Assembly: GCF_024713975.1 (NCBI RefSeq)
Contig: NC_091098.1
Coordinates: forward strand, 24,048,816-24,112,815
Direction of reading: 5' to 3'
DNA: 64,000 nt
From: Paralichthys olivaceus
Taxonomy: Eukaryota > Chordata > Actinopteri > Pleuronectiformes > Paralichthyidae
The translations under genes and the position numbers were made by a program. Below are positions 15,001-25,600 of the stretch, piece after piece. Below the pieces are notes generated by a model. The model did no database searches. It was given only the letters and a program-made list of their open reading frames with translations, and was not told the origin of the DNA. Numbering within the stretch: position 1 is the stretch's first letter; every line of letters starts with the position of its first letter.

Positions 15001-16447
15001 GTTATTTGTCCTTCGAGTATGTGCTCAGCTAGTTTTTACTTGTATTCACCTACATTTAATCCCTTTTTTGGATATTATCTTTGCCTCAAAACACATTTAT
15101 TATTTCATTAACACTGTCTTAATGTCTTTGTTTCCACAGTCGTGCTCTAATGTGGAGTGCTGGTCGCTCCAGTGCAAAGTGGGTCTTCTGGAGAAAGGGA
15201 CCACTGCGATCGTCAAAGTGCGCTCCCGCATCTGGGCCGAGACCTTCATGGAGGTTTGTGGGAGAAGTCTCTTTTTGTTCCACACTCACAAGACATGCAC
15301 TGTTCATTAACACACAGGCATGGCAGAGGAAATGACCGCAGACTATAGATCAGTGCTTTCCCTCCTGTGCATGTGTATTTTTTAATGTCACGGTTCAGCT
15401 GGAGGTAAAACCCATTTATCATTAAAGCATCAGAAAAAGAAAACATTGAGAGTTTAAACCTCAAACGAGCTGCTAGAAAAGACAAATGGCTGCAACACTG
15501 TGTCTCACACTCTGGTTTGTGTTGACGAGGCATCTGCATCGGGCCTGAATCAGTTTGCAACGCTGCCAGTTTGCCTGCTCTCACATATTTGCCTTAACAA
15601 ATGGGATGACAGTTGCTCGCTGAGCATGTAGATCGCTCCAGACTGGCGGTGCAGACTGTAGTTTCTATCAGTTGACATCACTGCTTCCCTGCCATGTCTC
15701 AGCTACACACAGATTATTTACCACCATGCATCTGCTAACACAAGGCATATGTGTGAAAGTATTGAAAATTCATTATCTGGTCGTCGCAGCTGCTCATGGG
15801 ATCGGAATGCTGGGAGAATTGTCTCTGCTGGCTGCATCTGGTCTCTGTCGCCATCTAGTGTACGTGCGCGCATTTTGAATATGATGGAGTAACACTTGAC
15901 TTGTCATCCTTCAGAGGGCCTATAAGCAGTACGTGCTGGAGTGCATGGCCAGGTACAGTGTGGAGAAGATGCCCTACGCCATCCTTCCCAAACATGCACC
16001 CAGTGGACACAAAAAGGTACTAAAGATGTCTATTTATTCCTTTAGTTTGGCTTATTATTATTTTATGATTTAAGTGAGTTAACAACAGACTGTGCCCTCC
16101 TCCTCAGGTGGTGACCCCCGTCGTGTGGAACAAGCCGGACATCGAGAACTCAGTTCCTCTGTGGATCATCATCTTGGCCATTCTGGCTGGTTTACTGCTT
16201 CTGGCGTTACTTATCTATATTCTATACAAGGTCAGTGCTGCAGAGAAACAAGGTTTTGAAGGAGACATAAGATGCTTTTTCATTTTTTATTTCGAGTTGT
16301 TTTGTTAAAGGTCTGTGCATGTTTTAATTTTCTGTTTTTCTGAAAACATCTCTCTGTTTGCAGTTCGGCTTCTTTAAGCGATCTCTACCATACGGCACCG
16401 CCATGGAGAAAGCACAGCTGAAACCGCAGGCTGCCTCCGAGGCCTAG
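91..16447 (+). CDS. itga5: Integrin alpha-5 (fibronectin receptor alpha subunit), 3' part of gene, 28 exons
   Basis: Exons: 91-191, 675-798, 935-996, 1133-1178, 1288-1413, 1529-1573, 1755-1798, 2016-2072, 2630-2682, 2839-3047, 3328-3519, 3616-3661, 4068-4181, 5452-5507, 5931-6088, 6250-6387, 8792-8859, 10213-10363, 10484-10576, 11135-11214, 11350-11430, 11533-11638, 11939-12097, 12717-12824, 15140-15253, 15915-16016, 16108-16230, 16364-16447. They give 945 residues in one frame. The first coding exon (signal peptide, start of blade 1) lies left of the window. Visible parts: FG-GAP beta-propeller blades with calcium loops (DINSDG, DLNQDG, DLDMNG), thigh/calf region ([17 protein letters not shown]), an RVERR furin-type site at the heavy/light chain junction, one membrane helix ([13 protein letters not shown]), and a tail starting [20 protein letters not shown]. 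That tail is diagnostic of alpha-5, not alpha-V or alpha-8. Family role: pairs with beta-1 at the cell surface and binds RGD in fibronectin. Confidence 0.97.
6388..8791 (+). other. itga5: Large itga5 intron
   Basis: The intron is 2.4 kb, between exons 6250-6387 and 8792-8859. No coding exon was recognised. It contains a CpG-rich block near 8230-8470. The longer open frames inside lack splice support and family resemblance. Confidence 0.7.
8230..8470. promoter_or_regulatory. CpG-rich block inside an itga5 intron
   Basis: By eye there are roughly 20 CpG dinucleotides in about 240 bp, far denser than the flanking intron. It could be an intragenic CpG island, enhancer or alternative promoter. 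No exon with a start codon could be tied to it. Confidence 0.3.
12825..15139 (+). other. itga5: Large itga5 intron
   Basis: The intron is 2.3 kb, between exons 12717-12824 and 15140-15253. No exon was seen. It contains a perfect 12-bp inverted repeat with a 4-base loop at 14199-14226 and a moderately CpG-rich patch near 13250-13480. Confidence 0.7.
14199..14226. repeat. Short perfect palindrome in itga5 intron
   Basis: Arms of 12 bp (acttacatagat and its complement) flank a 4-base loop, ttat. Confidence 0.8.
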
Positions 16448-18030
16448 AGGACTCACCAGACTCAGCAGAACCACAGTACCTGGCCGTATGATTGCAACAG
16501 ACAAACACAATGGAACGTGTAGAGTGGATCAGGAAGCAGACCACTGGAACTCCACTGTGCTGCACTAGAAAAAGACAAAAGAAATCCAAAGATTTTCAAC
16601 CAAATGAATGTTTTTTAATTTATGTTTGATGGCGGGTCAGGATTGTTACCAAATAGGACTTTCCTCAGTGCCTCGAGGTAAACACGAGGACGTCAGCCTG
16701 CAGATGCAAAGAGATAGTTTCCTTTTGTGGACTCTTGCGTCCGAGAGTTCGGTGATTCCTGTTAAACTGCCTTATTTTGGTGCTAAGGTTCTGATGCGTT
16801 CACTGCCTCTGACAGAGAAGCTTCCACGTGTAGCTTGTGGCTGTGAATTACTGAAAGTATTCTTCTGACACGTCCAGAACAGATACACATATTTCTCTAT
16901 TGGCAGAAGATCACGAAACAGGTTTCAGGTGAAAACATTAACCGGTCTATAGCAGCACTACATACCCAAATGTCAAAACCAAATCTTTCCAATAGCTTTG
17001 TTGAAAGAATTTTATTTAGATGATATAAATCCTGACCTGTCTGAGATGCTGCCCTGGGTTCGGCTCCAGCAGCTCACAAACCCGGAACAGGTTGTGCGGG
17101 TATTGAAAATGATCTCTCTCTGCCTCAGGACGGTGGACAGCGCTGGGTTGAGTTGTTTTTTTGCACTCAAAGGAAATCTACTGATATATTTCCAGAGAAA
17201 GACACCAGAGACTCACTGATTGACCTTCCTTTGAGTTCTGACTCCTACTGATCACTTTGTATGAAGCCTGTTTGTCGTCGCTCAGAGTTACCAATGCTGG
17301 CATCGTCCTCGTCGTTGCGTAGTCGACTGGGATGGGACTGGAACCACCACGGACCTGCGAGACGTCACGTTAGGCTTGAAGCAGTGCGGTGCCTCTGGCA
17401 AAAACTATTTGCCAAAGAGTTTTTCTTTTCGCTGTCTCTTCGCTCCTGTGCAGTTTGGGTTAAGCTCATCCAGCGCAGGGGAGTCAATGACGGCGGCGTA
17501 ACGTTGTCTTGATCCGAAGACGTGACAATCAGCAGCGTTGTAGCCTCGACAGATCACAGCAGGATCACAGGCGTGTGTGTGTGACTGTGAGTTACTGTAT
17601 TTGTCTCTTTGAGTAAAAGCTGCCCCTTGTTTAGGAAGAGAAGTGGCTCCAGTCTCCCCATCACCAAAAGACTACAGGGACTGAACATTTCAATGCTTGG
17701 TATTGGTTTCTTTTATTTGTCCTGTACATAGATGTTACGTGCCTTAAATGTAAATACTAAATGTCCGTGGGTGAGAGTTAGGGTTGCGTGTGCTCACGTG
17801 TGACTTCACGCAAACATGCATTTGTGCGAATGGTGTATTTATGAATGTTTGTTTCCTGTATGAATCGGTCGTATCTTTCCCACTGCCTGGTCCTGTTTAT
17901 CCCTGTCGCCATTGTAGCTTGAGTTCATTCAGGTGAAGCATATTGAACATGATTAACGCAGTTCACATCCAGTAGAGGAACGTTTGATGGGTGCTAGATC
18001 AACAAAGATCACGAAAAGGAGAAGATCCAC

Positions 18031-18104
18031 ACACCTGAAGCTCCCAAACATCAAAAAATGAAACATCACAGGCGAATCATTTCTTTAACGGGAGCTTCAG
18101 GTGT
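18031..18104. repeat. Inverted repeat in itga5 3' UTR
   Basis: Perfect 15-bp arms (18031-18045 acacctgaagctccc; 18090-18104 its reverse complement) around a 44-nt loop. Partial pairing (agatc) extends further out. It could form an RNA stem-loop or be the remains of a short inverted-repeat element. Confidence 0.7.
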
Positions 18105-18649
18105 TCAGATCTTGTTGAACAGCGCAACATGAATTTAATCACAATAAGGCTGCCGTCCAGATGTGAGCATCCTCTTCAGGATGTGTTGTACCTCTCTCCA
18201 AGGGATAACAGCTCGGCACTGGGAACTCTGTTGTTTGGAAGTGCAATATTTATATTCACTCTGTCTTTTTTTTTTTTTATATTACAGTGCTTTCTTTTGT
18301 TTTTATGTTTCTGTTGTGGACTGACTTGTGACAAACCAGAACGTTGTGTGTTAAAATATGTGATAAGCACATCGACTAAATCCTTTTGCGAGTGTTCTTG
18401 CTTTTCACTTTCACTTGCTTTTCTCACTTAAGTCTTTTTTTTTTTGACTGGAGATGTACTCACCACTCGCTGGACCACTGTCCTGATTTTTTTTTTTTAA
18501 AACCACCTCCAGGACATTTCTGAGTTGAACCTGTTGACATGTTGACACACTTTGGTAATTTATGTGCTCTGCTGTTGCACCTGTCCAAACACCCCCATTA
18601 TTCTAACCATGTGTTTTACATTTGTTTGCCTCATTACACTCTGTTAATA

Positions 18650-18651
<2 letters not shown>

Positions 18652-18680
<29 letters not shown>

Positions 18681-18681
18681 C
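18652..18681. repeat. Poly-C homopolymer (30 bases)
   Basis: Uninterrupted run of 30 C inside the itga5 3' UTR. Its true length may be uncertain because such runs sequence badly. Confidence 0.9.
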
Positions 18682-19098
18682 ATTGGATACTGATTTAATA
18701 TTTTTTCAAATGGGCCATGAAATCCCCATTTGATAATTGATTTAAATCCTTTAACACCGTCTACATGAAATTTCTTTTCTGAACAGGTCGACTCATTATT
18801 TATAATGACGGGGGATCGTTTTACCACATCCTCCACGGTGACATCATGAGAAGGCACTGTGTGTTTTTTTTTTTTCTTTCTGTTTTTTTGACGTCTACCC
18901 CAACTTTCTCTCTCCGGGACTTTCAAAAAGAAGTTGTACATATTTAAGACGTGGAGAGTAATGAATTCAATTGATAACTGACTTGTTGTGAATTTTTCTC
19001 ACCCCATATTGGGGAGAACATTGTTGTCGGGTGGGGAGGAAGTGGACGGGGGAGGGGTATTTGAGGATCAATTTTTACCTGTTACAGTTTGTACTTTA

Positions 19099-19104
19099 AA
19101 TAAA
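19099..19104 (+). terminator. itga5: Poly(A) signal AATAAA of itga5
   Basis: Canonical AATAAA followed by an A-rich run and a T-rich stretch (ctcctttttaag). It is the first good signal downstream of the itga5 stop, in the sense orientation. Confidence 0.65.
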
Positions 19105-19172
19105 AAAAAAAACATTTCTCCTTTTTAAGAAATTCTTGTGCTTTCATTGAATATACATAGCTGAGAAAATAA

Positions 19173-19178
19173 TTTATT
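19173..19178 (-). terminator. rapgef3: Poly(A) signal of rapgef3 (TTTATT on the plus strand)
   Basis: AATAAA on the minus strand, about 490 nt downstream of the rapgef3 stop at 19664. It lies only about 70 bp from the opposing itga5 signal, so the two transcripts end nearly on top of each other. Confidence 0.55.
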
Positions 19179-19663
19179 TAGAAAACAACTTTGTATGAAA
19201 TTATGTGCAAAAAAACCTGATACAACATGTTACATGAGTGTGAAAATACTAGTGCACGAAAGAGCTGACCTGAAGTGATTAGTGGTGAAGAAGATCTGCA
19301 GCATGTGAGTCTGTTGTGCGGCACGATCCAAACTTCACATGGATGTATTTTCACAACAAAGACGAACATATTTGTTGTATGTGTGTGTGTGTGTGGGTGG
19401 GGGGTGGTTGATTTCCACAGTGGCACATACACCAGAAATATTTACATGAGGTGAGAAAGTCCGATGGGCGGTTCAGGATTAGAGGTCATTACTGTGCGCT
19501 CTGCACGTGTTCGCTCTCTGTGCACAAAGCTCCTCCATGAACCTCCGGGGGTGCGGCTCGTTGAAAGAGAAGCGTGGAAACATTTGTTCATGGAGAGAAT
19601 CTGTTCTCCGGTTCAGATGTGTGCCACAGTTCTGCAGTCTGTGTAGGTTTGCAGGCTCGTGAC

Positions 19664-22600
19664 CTAGCATTCTAACGTTCGCGATAGCTGCGTTAGCGTG
19701 CGCTGGTTGTCGATCACCTTCAGGTTCTGAATGTGCTGTCGGATGTTGCTGGGACTCCGCAGGGGGAGGGCGTGGTCCGAGTCTGGGTGAGAGGAAATAA
19801 ATCATTGATAGATGAATCTCGATTGGTCAAGTACATGTAATAGCGAGACCTCGATTCTGGCTCCAAATGAATATTAAAAAGGAAAGATGGCCGCATCCAT
19901 ATACAGGATACTTTGGATTCAAAGTATTTGGATACTTGGCACAACAGGTGGAAGTGAAATAACATTTATTTCCATATCTATTTCCAAAGACGCAAACACA
20001 GTAACAGTCGTGGTAGTTGGAACTTACACGTGGATATGCGAGTAGCAGGCCCTTCCAGAAACATCCGATCTGCGAGGCCCCTCTGCGGAGACGAAGGCAC
20101 TGAGGACCAGAAACAGAAATTACCCTACATGCTTCACTCATCTACTCATTTACTCCAACATGCATGTGATTTTTTTTGACTTTGGTTCTGCTATAGTTGT
20201 ACAACAAGCTCTCACCATAAGGCTGGCTTCTGCATCCGCACACTACTTTCACCGTCTTGGCGATCATTCGCTGTGGGACGGTGGGAGGAGAAGAGACCAT
20301 ATCACGTTAATCTCATACTGAGGACAAGAGGAGTGAGGAATCAAGGAGCTGAGAAGCTCCACAAACATTCCTCTGTCTTACCATTTTCTCAAAATTGACC
20401 AATTTGTCCACATAGTTTAGGTTTCCCTCATGGATGAAAGTCATGTCTGGGCAAAGACAGAAGCAGAAAACGACATAGTTATCTCATAGAAAATTAATTT
20501 TACATGACATCCACATGTATCAGCTGTATCAGGTACGGTTTCCAGGTACCTTTGAGCAGCAGAGGCATGAAGGGGATGTAAGGAGGACCGAGTTTGGCCA
20601 CAGTCAGTCTGTAGGCCCTGTGGTTACGGGAAGGATCCTAATTAAAACACGTTAGAATGTAAGTTTAACTGGAGATAATGCAAACTGTGAATGTTAAGAG
20701 GCAGGAAACTGTAGGCGACAGAACAGAATGAAACTCACCATCAACCTCTCATAAGCACAGTAAATTCTTTTCATTTTACTGGATACTCTCTGTGTCGGAC
20801 AAGCAAAAATTATAAATGAGTAAAAGTTCCAAAGACTGGCACAACTTTCATCATCATCCACAGACTGTATATAAAGATGGACGTGGGGTGTGTCGTCCAT
20901 CTTTATTTCGAGTCAGTGTCGTCATCATGCCTGCAGCTTTCGGGGGCCCCTCACCTCCCAGGTCTTGTAAAGCCTCTGCACGGCACTGTTGCTCAAACCG
21001 AACATCACAGCAAAGAATGAATTGAGATTCTTCTGCTCCTTCAAGCTGTAAGAAAGACGATGCATGATAAAGACCGTTACATGCAAACAACAGCACAGTG
21101 TACATCATCGTACCAGCGGCTCTAAACGGCTGATGTCACGCTGTTATGTCATAGAGACATTGCTTGCATTTGTATGTTCAGCAGGTATCATGTGTCATGA
21201 CTTCAGGCTTTGGACTCTTGGATAAAGATTTTTTATTTATAGACTTTTACCAGTGTTTCCTTGTGTTTTGGTTTGTGTTCAGTTAATTCTTTCTGAGTTT
21301 TTGTTTCCTATTTTATTTTGAAGTTTTGTGTTTCTAACTTGACTTCCTGTCTCTGTCCTCTCTCCTGTGATTGTCTGCATCTGTTCCTCATGTGTCTCAC
21401 CTGTGTTCAATTATTGTCCCCTGTGTATATAAAGTCTCTGTGCTTCTCGTTGTCATTCACCTTCGTATCCTTTGCTTGTGACTTCCTCTTGTTCCTAGTG
21501 TTTTGTGGATTTTTGGACTTTGTTTTTTGAACCTTATTTTCTGTGAAGTACCTTTGACTTTTGTTATTCGACCTGGGCCCCCCTCCTCTCTACACTGGGA
21601 CATCACGTTAATGATATTGGACATCTGAGTTTATTGTCTTAGCATGCTAACACTGGCTAATGTTCACTGTACAGTTGAGGCTGATGGGAATGTCATTAGT
21701 TTTGCAGTTATTTGTTCATATACTATAAAAAAAAAAGAAATAGAAGTTTCTACAATTAATCCTGTGGGGAAAAATTCTATCACAGTGTCAACCTCATGGT
21801 GGCGCTAGATTGAAAATCAGACAATCACCAAGGTCAGCAGCCTTCAACTGTACAAGATTTAATAGCACCCCATCCGAAAGATGTCGGGATATTAAAACTG
21901 TGGACCTGATTTCTCCTCAGAACATGGCGGAGGTTTTCTTACACTGCAGCAATCTTGATGAACTTCTTCAGCAGAACGGCTCGTCTGACCAGGTCCTCAC
22001 AGAGGCAGAGCTCAGTCACCACCCAGTACTGCACCTCGTTGAAGCGGCGCACGAACCTCTCCAGGTTAGCTGTGGTGGCGCCGGGGAACTTATGGCGGCC
22101 GAATACGTAGTAAACAAGCTCCACCTGGAGAAAAAATAAACAATGACTCACAAACCACTGAAATAAACTGCAGACTCCGTGAAGGAGAAATGTTTGAATC
22201 AAAGCGAGGCCGTTTTTTTTACAGGCGGCCTAACGGACGTGACTGATCTCAGAAACATGTGAAACATGCAGGAAGTGTTGCATCACAGTTCCAGATGATC
22301 TGATGGAAAAGCCGTCAGATTAAAAAGTCGTGTGACTCTGATAAGTTTTCATCAAAGAGATGAGCCCTGCTGGCACTTTAGTCTGTAAATAATTAGTTTC
22401 CACTTTGTTCTGTAGTGATTAGTTTTTATGCTGTGGTCAGTAAAATTGTAAAAGAATTGTCATATTGGTGGAGTTACCTCATGCATGGCTGTGAACAGCT
22501 CCCAGTCATAATTTGTGAGCTCATTGGCGATGTCTTTGGAGCCCATCTGTTCGAGGACGTCGCTGGTTCCTCGCTCTGGACCCTGCTGCTCCCTCAGGGG

Positions 22601-25600
22601 CATCTGAGAGACACAGAGAGAGAAAATGAGCAGAGAGAAGATGCTGATGTCGTTCTTCTTCTTTCTGCTTTGAACCGAAGGCACCTCTTCCTCACCAGTT
22701 GTTCCACTTGGCTGCTTGCGCAGATGAACAGTCTTTCATTGAGTCCCAGGGCGGTGTAGACTGCAGTCGCCTCCAGCTTTAACTGAGCTCTTTCTGTGAG
22801 CATTGATTAAAACAAAAATAATATTCAGCATCAGAACCGGCAAAGTACAGTTAAACAATTTAATTATCACTGATGCTAAAAACAATAATATGATGTGTCA
22901 TGAATAACTCAGTCCCACCTCCTGTGGAGTTCATTTTGACCAGGATGTGATCCTCGCCTGGTTTGACCATTGCTGACATCACATCCTGCACTGACGTGTT
23001 GACCGGGAGCATCAGAGTGAGAGCTTTGTTGTCAGGGCTGTAGATCTCATACAACACTGCACACAGAGACGACAGCAGCAGAAAGATAAAAGATATTCAG
23101 ATGATGGTTGACGACGCCTGCAGATACTGAGCGTGTGATATCGATCAAACTGGAGAGAACGCCTGATTTGATCTGCCTCACCTTTGTCCTGTGCTCTGAT
23201 TGGCTGTAACCTCCCCACAGGCTCTTCGCAGTTGGAAAACCAATCAAAGGGCTGGTTCTGTCGACAGTGACTCAGTGAGTGAGATGACAAACTATTTCCT
23301 CACTAAAAAAGATGCAAAGACAAACTCTGTGACGATGCTCACCCTGCTCAGTGACTGATATCCATTCTCCGACCTGCCGAGGGGACAAAATATAATATGC
23401 TGCATTATTTATGACTGGATATTTGAGAATTTTGCAGGAATAACAAATGTCGTAACTTATAATCAATAATAAATATATAATGTTGTAATTTACACTTTTG
23501 TTCTCCTCCTGTCCCGAAATTGTTCTTTCAGGAGGCTGGACAGACGGTAATCTCCTGCCACCTCCTTCTTCAACCTCTGTATCAGCACAAACATGCAAAT
23601 AAAAAAAAAACAGGAACGTGATTATCCATAAATAGAATCTCTGTGTATTCTTAAAATGCAATGGAAATATTCCAATATCCACAGATTACACAGTCACCTC
23701 CAAAAAGTCCAAAGCGATTGGGTCTTCTTTCAGCAGGAGGCCGTACAGCACCACCCACTGGCCGAGCAGCTTCACTACCTTCTGCTTGGTGTTGAGAACG
23801 TACGCAGCTTTCTCCTGGTCTGAACCCTCCGACAGCTCAGCCCGGTAGGTGCAGTGACGTCAAGGAGCGTAAACGTAAAAAAAGAATCTGATATATGACC
23901 CTGGTGTGTCAGCAGGAATCAGTTTATCAATCCATGAAATGAAACCTACGTGTTTATTCACCGTATTCACAAATTTGCCTCATAGGGCTTCAATCTGTGC
24001 AAGATGAAAAACACAGAGTATAACAGTGTTTGAAGCGTTTGTGCTTAAAGAAATAGTGGGATGTTTTGTTTGTTTGCACTGTGGATGTTATCATCAGAAC
24101 CACCAGCAGCAGAAGCAGTTCACTTCATCACAACATCATTACTGTTATCAGTGTGATAGACCAGGGTCAGGATATTGGTGCTGCAGCGCAGGACACAGCT
24201 GGCTGGAGGGCATGAAAACTTTATGGGTGAGCAGGAAGTCACTCACACAGGGATCTGCAACAACAACAACAACACAGTTTAACTCGGTCTGGTTACCCTG
24301 AGTCACTAACTTACACAAGTCATCATACAATAAGATTCCTGCAGGCTCCCACCTATGGCGTCATTTCCATTAGAATCCAACTTGACTGTTTCCAGTAGAT
24401 GCTCCAGGATTTTCTCAGGCGTCCCTGACATGACTGTGTATCTGCACACAGCAAAACAGAGAGATTTAATATTTCTTTCACAATATCACTGTCTGCTCTG
24501 TGGTTCTCGGTTTGTGTCTTAAATCAGGGTCTGATAATGATTTGTTAACGTTAGATAATGAGGAGAACTAGTTAACTTCACCTCGACCACACTTCTAATC
24601 ACCTGCCGACAAATATCCAGTTTGTCTTTCTCCACCAATCCCTTCCCTTCATCCATTCACTCCTTCTCATTCCTCCCTCTGCTCATCCCTACCCTCATCC
24701 CTTCATCCTCATTATCTCAACCTCACATCCCTTCATCCTCATTCCCTCAAACCCTCATCCCTTCATCCTCCTTCCCTCAAACCCACATCCCTTCATCCGC
24801 CTTACTGGCTCAATCTCTTTTTAATGCGTTCACATTTTCTAATGAGTAAATTACAGATGGCTTGCACAGTCGTGTAATTATTAGAAAGATCACTTATCCT
24901 GTATTATTAGTTTGTGTCTAGACGCTGAATGATAAAAATGCTTTAAAAGGCCTTTGACGTCACCGTTGCATAGTTTGTCCAGCAGACATGTTGTTTTTAC
25001 TGCACTCTGAGTGTTGGCAGCTGAGTGGACTGCGGTGTTCTGCCCGGGCACACACCGTGCGATTACCGCTCTGAACTAAAACACCTCGTCTTTTAGGGCA
25101 AGCTGTGTGTTCGTCGTCAGAACTAAACGTGAGGCCTCCCTGTCGAATGGGTTCCGACCAAAATGTGATATTGGCTCAGATAATAAATCTTCCGTGGTGG
25201 AGGGGAGAGAATGAGAGGAGATGGTGTGTGTGAGAGAAACAAGGGAGAGCAGGGTAAGTGTGACCCGAGGGAGAGGTCGGCATCAAGTTAATTCACTTCT
25301 GTGTTTGCTAAAACACTTCAGGAGTGATAACAAGTCATTCAGCCAGGCAGGGTTGAAGTCCATTTCTTTTTCTGGCTGTCAGATAACAGTCCATTAATAA
25401 TGATTTAACCAGAACAGAAAAAAAGAGAAATCCCACCAAAAACAATGGCACTGCTTGGGTTGTTGAATCTGCTCACACCAATGTAAAGTGTGTTATTGAT
25501 TGTAAACCTGCTTGTGAAGTGGCGGTGTTGCCTTGTGTGTGTGTGTGTGTGCCGGAGTTTCTCACTTGCTGTTGTTTCCTGTTCCTCCTTGCCCGGCGGA

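Larger units (their letters stand above)
16448..19120 (+). other. itga5: itga5 3' untranslated region
   Basis: From the TAG at 16445-16447 no further coding exon is recognisable. The first convincing AATAAA (19099-19104) lies about 2.65 kb downstream, so the stretch is read as one long 3' UTR. It holds a 30-base poly-C run (18652-18681), a 15-bp inverted repeat (18031-18045 with 18090-18104) and several T-rich runs. Its end is inferred from the poly(A) signal only. Confidence 0.7.

Noticed and set aside
24148-24330. GT-AG model for the rapgef3 intron at 24.1 kb
   Set aside because: The only nearby GT is out of phase with the next exon and no in-frame AG acceptor exists; the AT-AC model fits frame and homology.
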